A stretch of 33,473 nt of DNA, from the NCBI GenBank assembly GCA_903944085.1, contig CAJAQO010000241.1, positions 1-33,473 of the forward strand. The letters run 5' to 3'. This DNA is from an uncultured Verrucomicrobia subdivision 3 bacterium (GTDB lineage Bacteria; Verrucomicrobiota; Verrucomicrobiia; Limisphaerales; UBA11358). Made by a program: the position numbers and the translations under genes. The notes beneath the pieces are model-generated. The model was not told the DNA's origin. It saw only the letters and a program-made list of their open reading frames with translations, and did not search any database. How positions within the stretch are numbered: the stretch's first letter is position 1; every line of letters begins with the position of its first letter. Positions 32,766-33,473 of the stretch are shown one piece after another.

Positions 32766-33473
32766 TTATTTCGTTTGTTGTTCCGCATCGCCTTGTTCGT
32801 CCTCATCGCCGTCATCCTCGTCATCCTCATCCTCGTCCTCGTCTTCATCATCAAACTCATCCTCGGTCTCTTCCGCCTCGGTGTCGGCGGCAGTGGCGTC
32901 AACAGCCGGTCCCGTTTCGGGGGCGGGTGTTTCGGTGGCAGCGATCACATTGGCTTCGGGCGTGGCAGCAGGAATTTCTGCCGGCACTGCGGGGGCCACC
33001 GCCTTGCTGATTTCAATTTCTGCGAACGGCTCCGGCTGGATGCAGGCGAGTTGCTTGAGACGGATCAGTTCCAGCAGCGCGAGAAACGTGCAGATCACTT
33101 CGGCGCGGTTCGCGGCGCTTTCAAAGAGCTCGGAAAATTTCACGGAACCGCGCGCGGCAAGAATTTTGAGGACAAGCTCGATTTTTTCGCTGACCGTCCA
33201 TTTGTCCTCAAAAATTTCGCGCGTGCCGGCGTTTTTTTCCTGAAAGCGCTTGAGGACGGAATTGACGGCGTTCAGCAAATCAAAGATGCCGACCTCTGAT
33301 TTCGCCGGCGCCGCCTCGGCGGCAAATTCAATTTTCCCCGGCAGGCGCGGGAAGACATTTTCCTGGCGTTCCTCGAATTTTTGCAACTGCGCGGCGGCGT
33401 CCTTGAATTTTTTATATTCGACGAGCTGGCGGATGAGTTCCCAGCGCGGGTCTTCGCCTTCGTCCTCGGCTTC
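32766..33473 (-). CDS. scpA: Kleisin ScpA, 5' part missing at window edge
   Basis: The frame is open to the window end, so the N-terminal SMC-binding part is cut off. The visible region starts DEGEDPRWELIRQLVEYKKF and continues with the variable linker and the C-terminal winged helix (WTVSEKIELVLKILAARGSV, KFSELFESA, FLALLELIRLKQL). After it comes an unusual ~70-residue tail, Pro/Ala-rich then almost wholly Asp/Glu (DDEDEDEDEDDEDDGDEDE), which ordinary ScpA lacks. ScpA bridges SMC heads with ScpB. The tail is encoded by CTC/ATC-type triplet repeats. Confidence 0.92.
   Translation of the reverse strand, partial: EAEDEGEDPRWELIRQLVEYKKFKDAAAQLQKFEERQENVFPRLPGKIEFAAEAAPAKSEVGIFDLLNAVNSVLKRFQEKNAGTREIFEDKWTVSEKIELVLKILAARGSVKFSELFESAANRAEVICTFLALLELIRLKQLACIQPEPFAEIEISKAVAPAVPAEIPAATPEANVIAATETPAPETGPAVDATAADTEAEETEDEFDDEDEDEDEDDEDDGDEDEQGDAEQQTK
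32806..32882. repeat. Asp/Glu-coding triplet repeat in scpA
   Basis: On the plus strand, runs of TCATCCTCG and TCCTCGTC form an imperfect trinucleotide repeat, giving the poly-acidic ScpA tail on the minus strand. Such tracts are prone to slippage, so tail length may vary among strains. Confidence 0.6.

Noticed and set aside
32122-33243. 373-residue plus-strand frame
   Set aside because: Antisense to scpB/scpA; its poly-Ser run is the complement of the poly-acidic ScpA tail.

Overview
The window reads as a chromosomal segment of a Gram-negative, GC-rich soil or freshwater Verrucomicrobiota bacterium (Pedosphaera/Limisphaerales type). This placement is an inference. It rests on the many dispersed palindromic repeats, abundant PAS/two-component proteins, a KaiBC operon with HisKA_3 kinases, GH127/GH32 enzymes with Sec signals, a Tat-type aldo/keto reductase and the small FN3 protein. 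No rRNA is present; one tRNA-Thr(TGT) is.

Layout. 1-1.7 kb is a gene-free tract packed with palindromic repeats and a degenerate ~21-bp tandem array. 1.7-2.3 kb holds a small FN3 protein. 2.7-4.7 kb (minus) encodes an MlaA-like domain fused to an alpha/beta-hydrolase. 4.7-6.3 kb is mostly decayed or unassigned sequence plus a small membrane coiled-coil protein. 13.2 down to 6.4 kb (minus) is a tightly coupled eight-gene operon: catalytically dead kinase-like protein, HisKA_3 kinase, KaiC, KaiB, KaiB, PAS-HisKA_3 kinase, secreted protein, NarL/LuxR regulator. Just upstream (14.8-13.5 kb) lie an ECF sigma factor and its cupin anti-sigma factor. 21-15 kb (minus) is a sugar cluster: aldo/keto reductase, decayed GH32 fragment, intact GH32, PfkB fructokinase and GH127. 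After the tRNA, 22.7-28.9 kb (plus) is a second signalling block of receiver, PAS and histidine-kinase proteins, including an XRE-receiver fusion. 29-33.5 kb holds an FHA/zinc-finger protein, a 2Fe-2S protein, an EamA transporter with a wHTH partner, a membrane protein, and scpB-scpA (scpA cut by the window edge).

The most interesting system is the kai operon. It has KaiC with a Ser-Ser pair where cyanobacterial KaiC carries its Ser-Thr phosphosites, and two divergent KaiB proteins. It also has two adjacent proteins whose N-termini resemble the RsbU_N/KaiA C-terminal helical fold joined to a HisKA_3 dimerisation domain. One of these has lost both its phosphoacceptor His (now Gln) and its ATPase domain. 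The arrangement suggests a KaiA-less clock or timing and stress-signalling module in which KaiC state is read by a kinase/pseudokinase pair and passed to a LuxR-type regulator. That is inference from domain order and coupling.

A palindrome of the form ATGGGGTG-N2-CACCC occurs three times. Each copy lies upstream of a minus-strand gene start, one of them about 100 bp before the kai operon. It is either a shared operator or a dispersed repeat.
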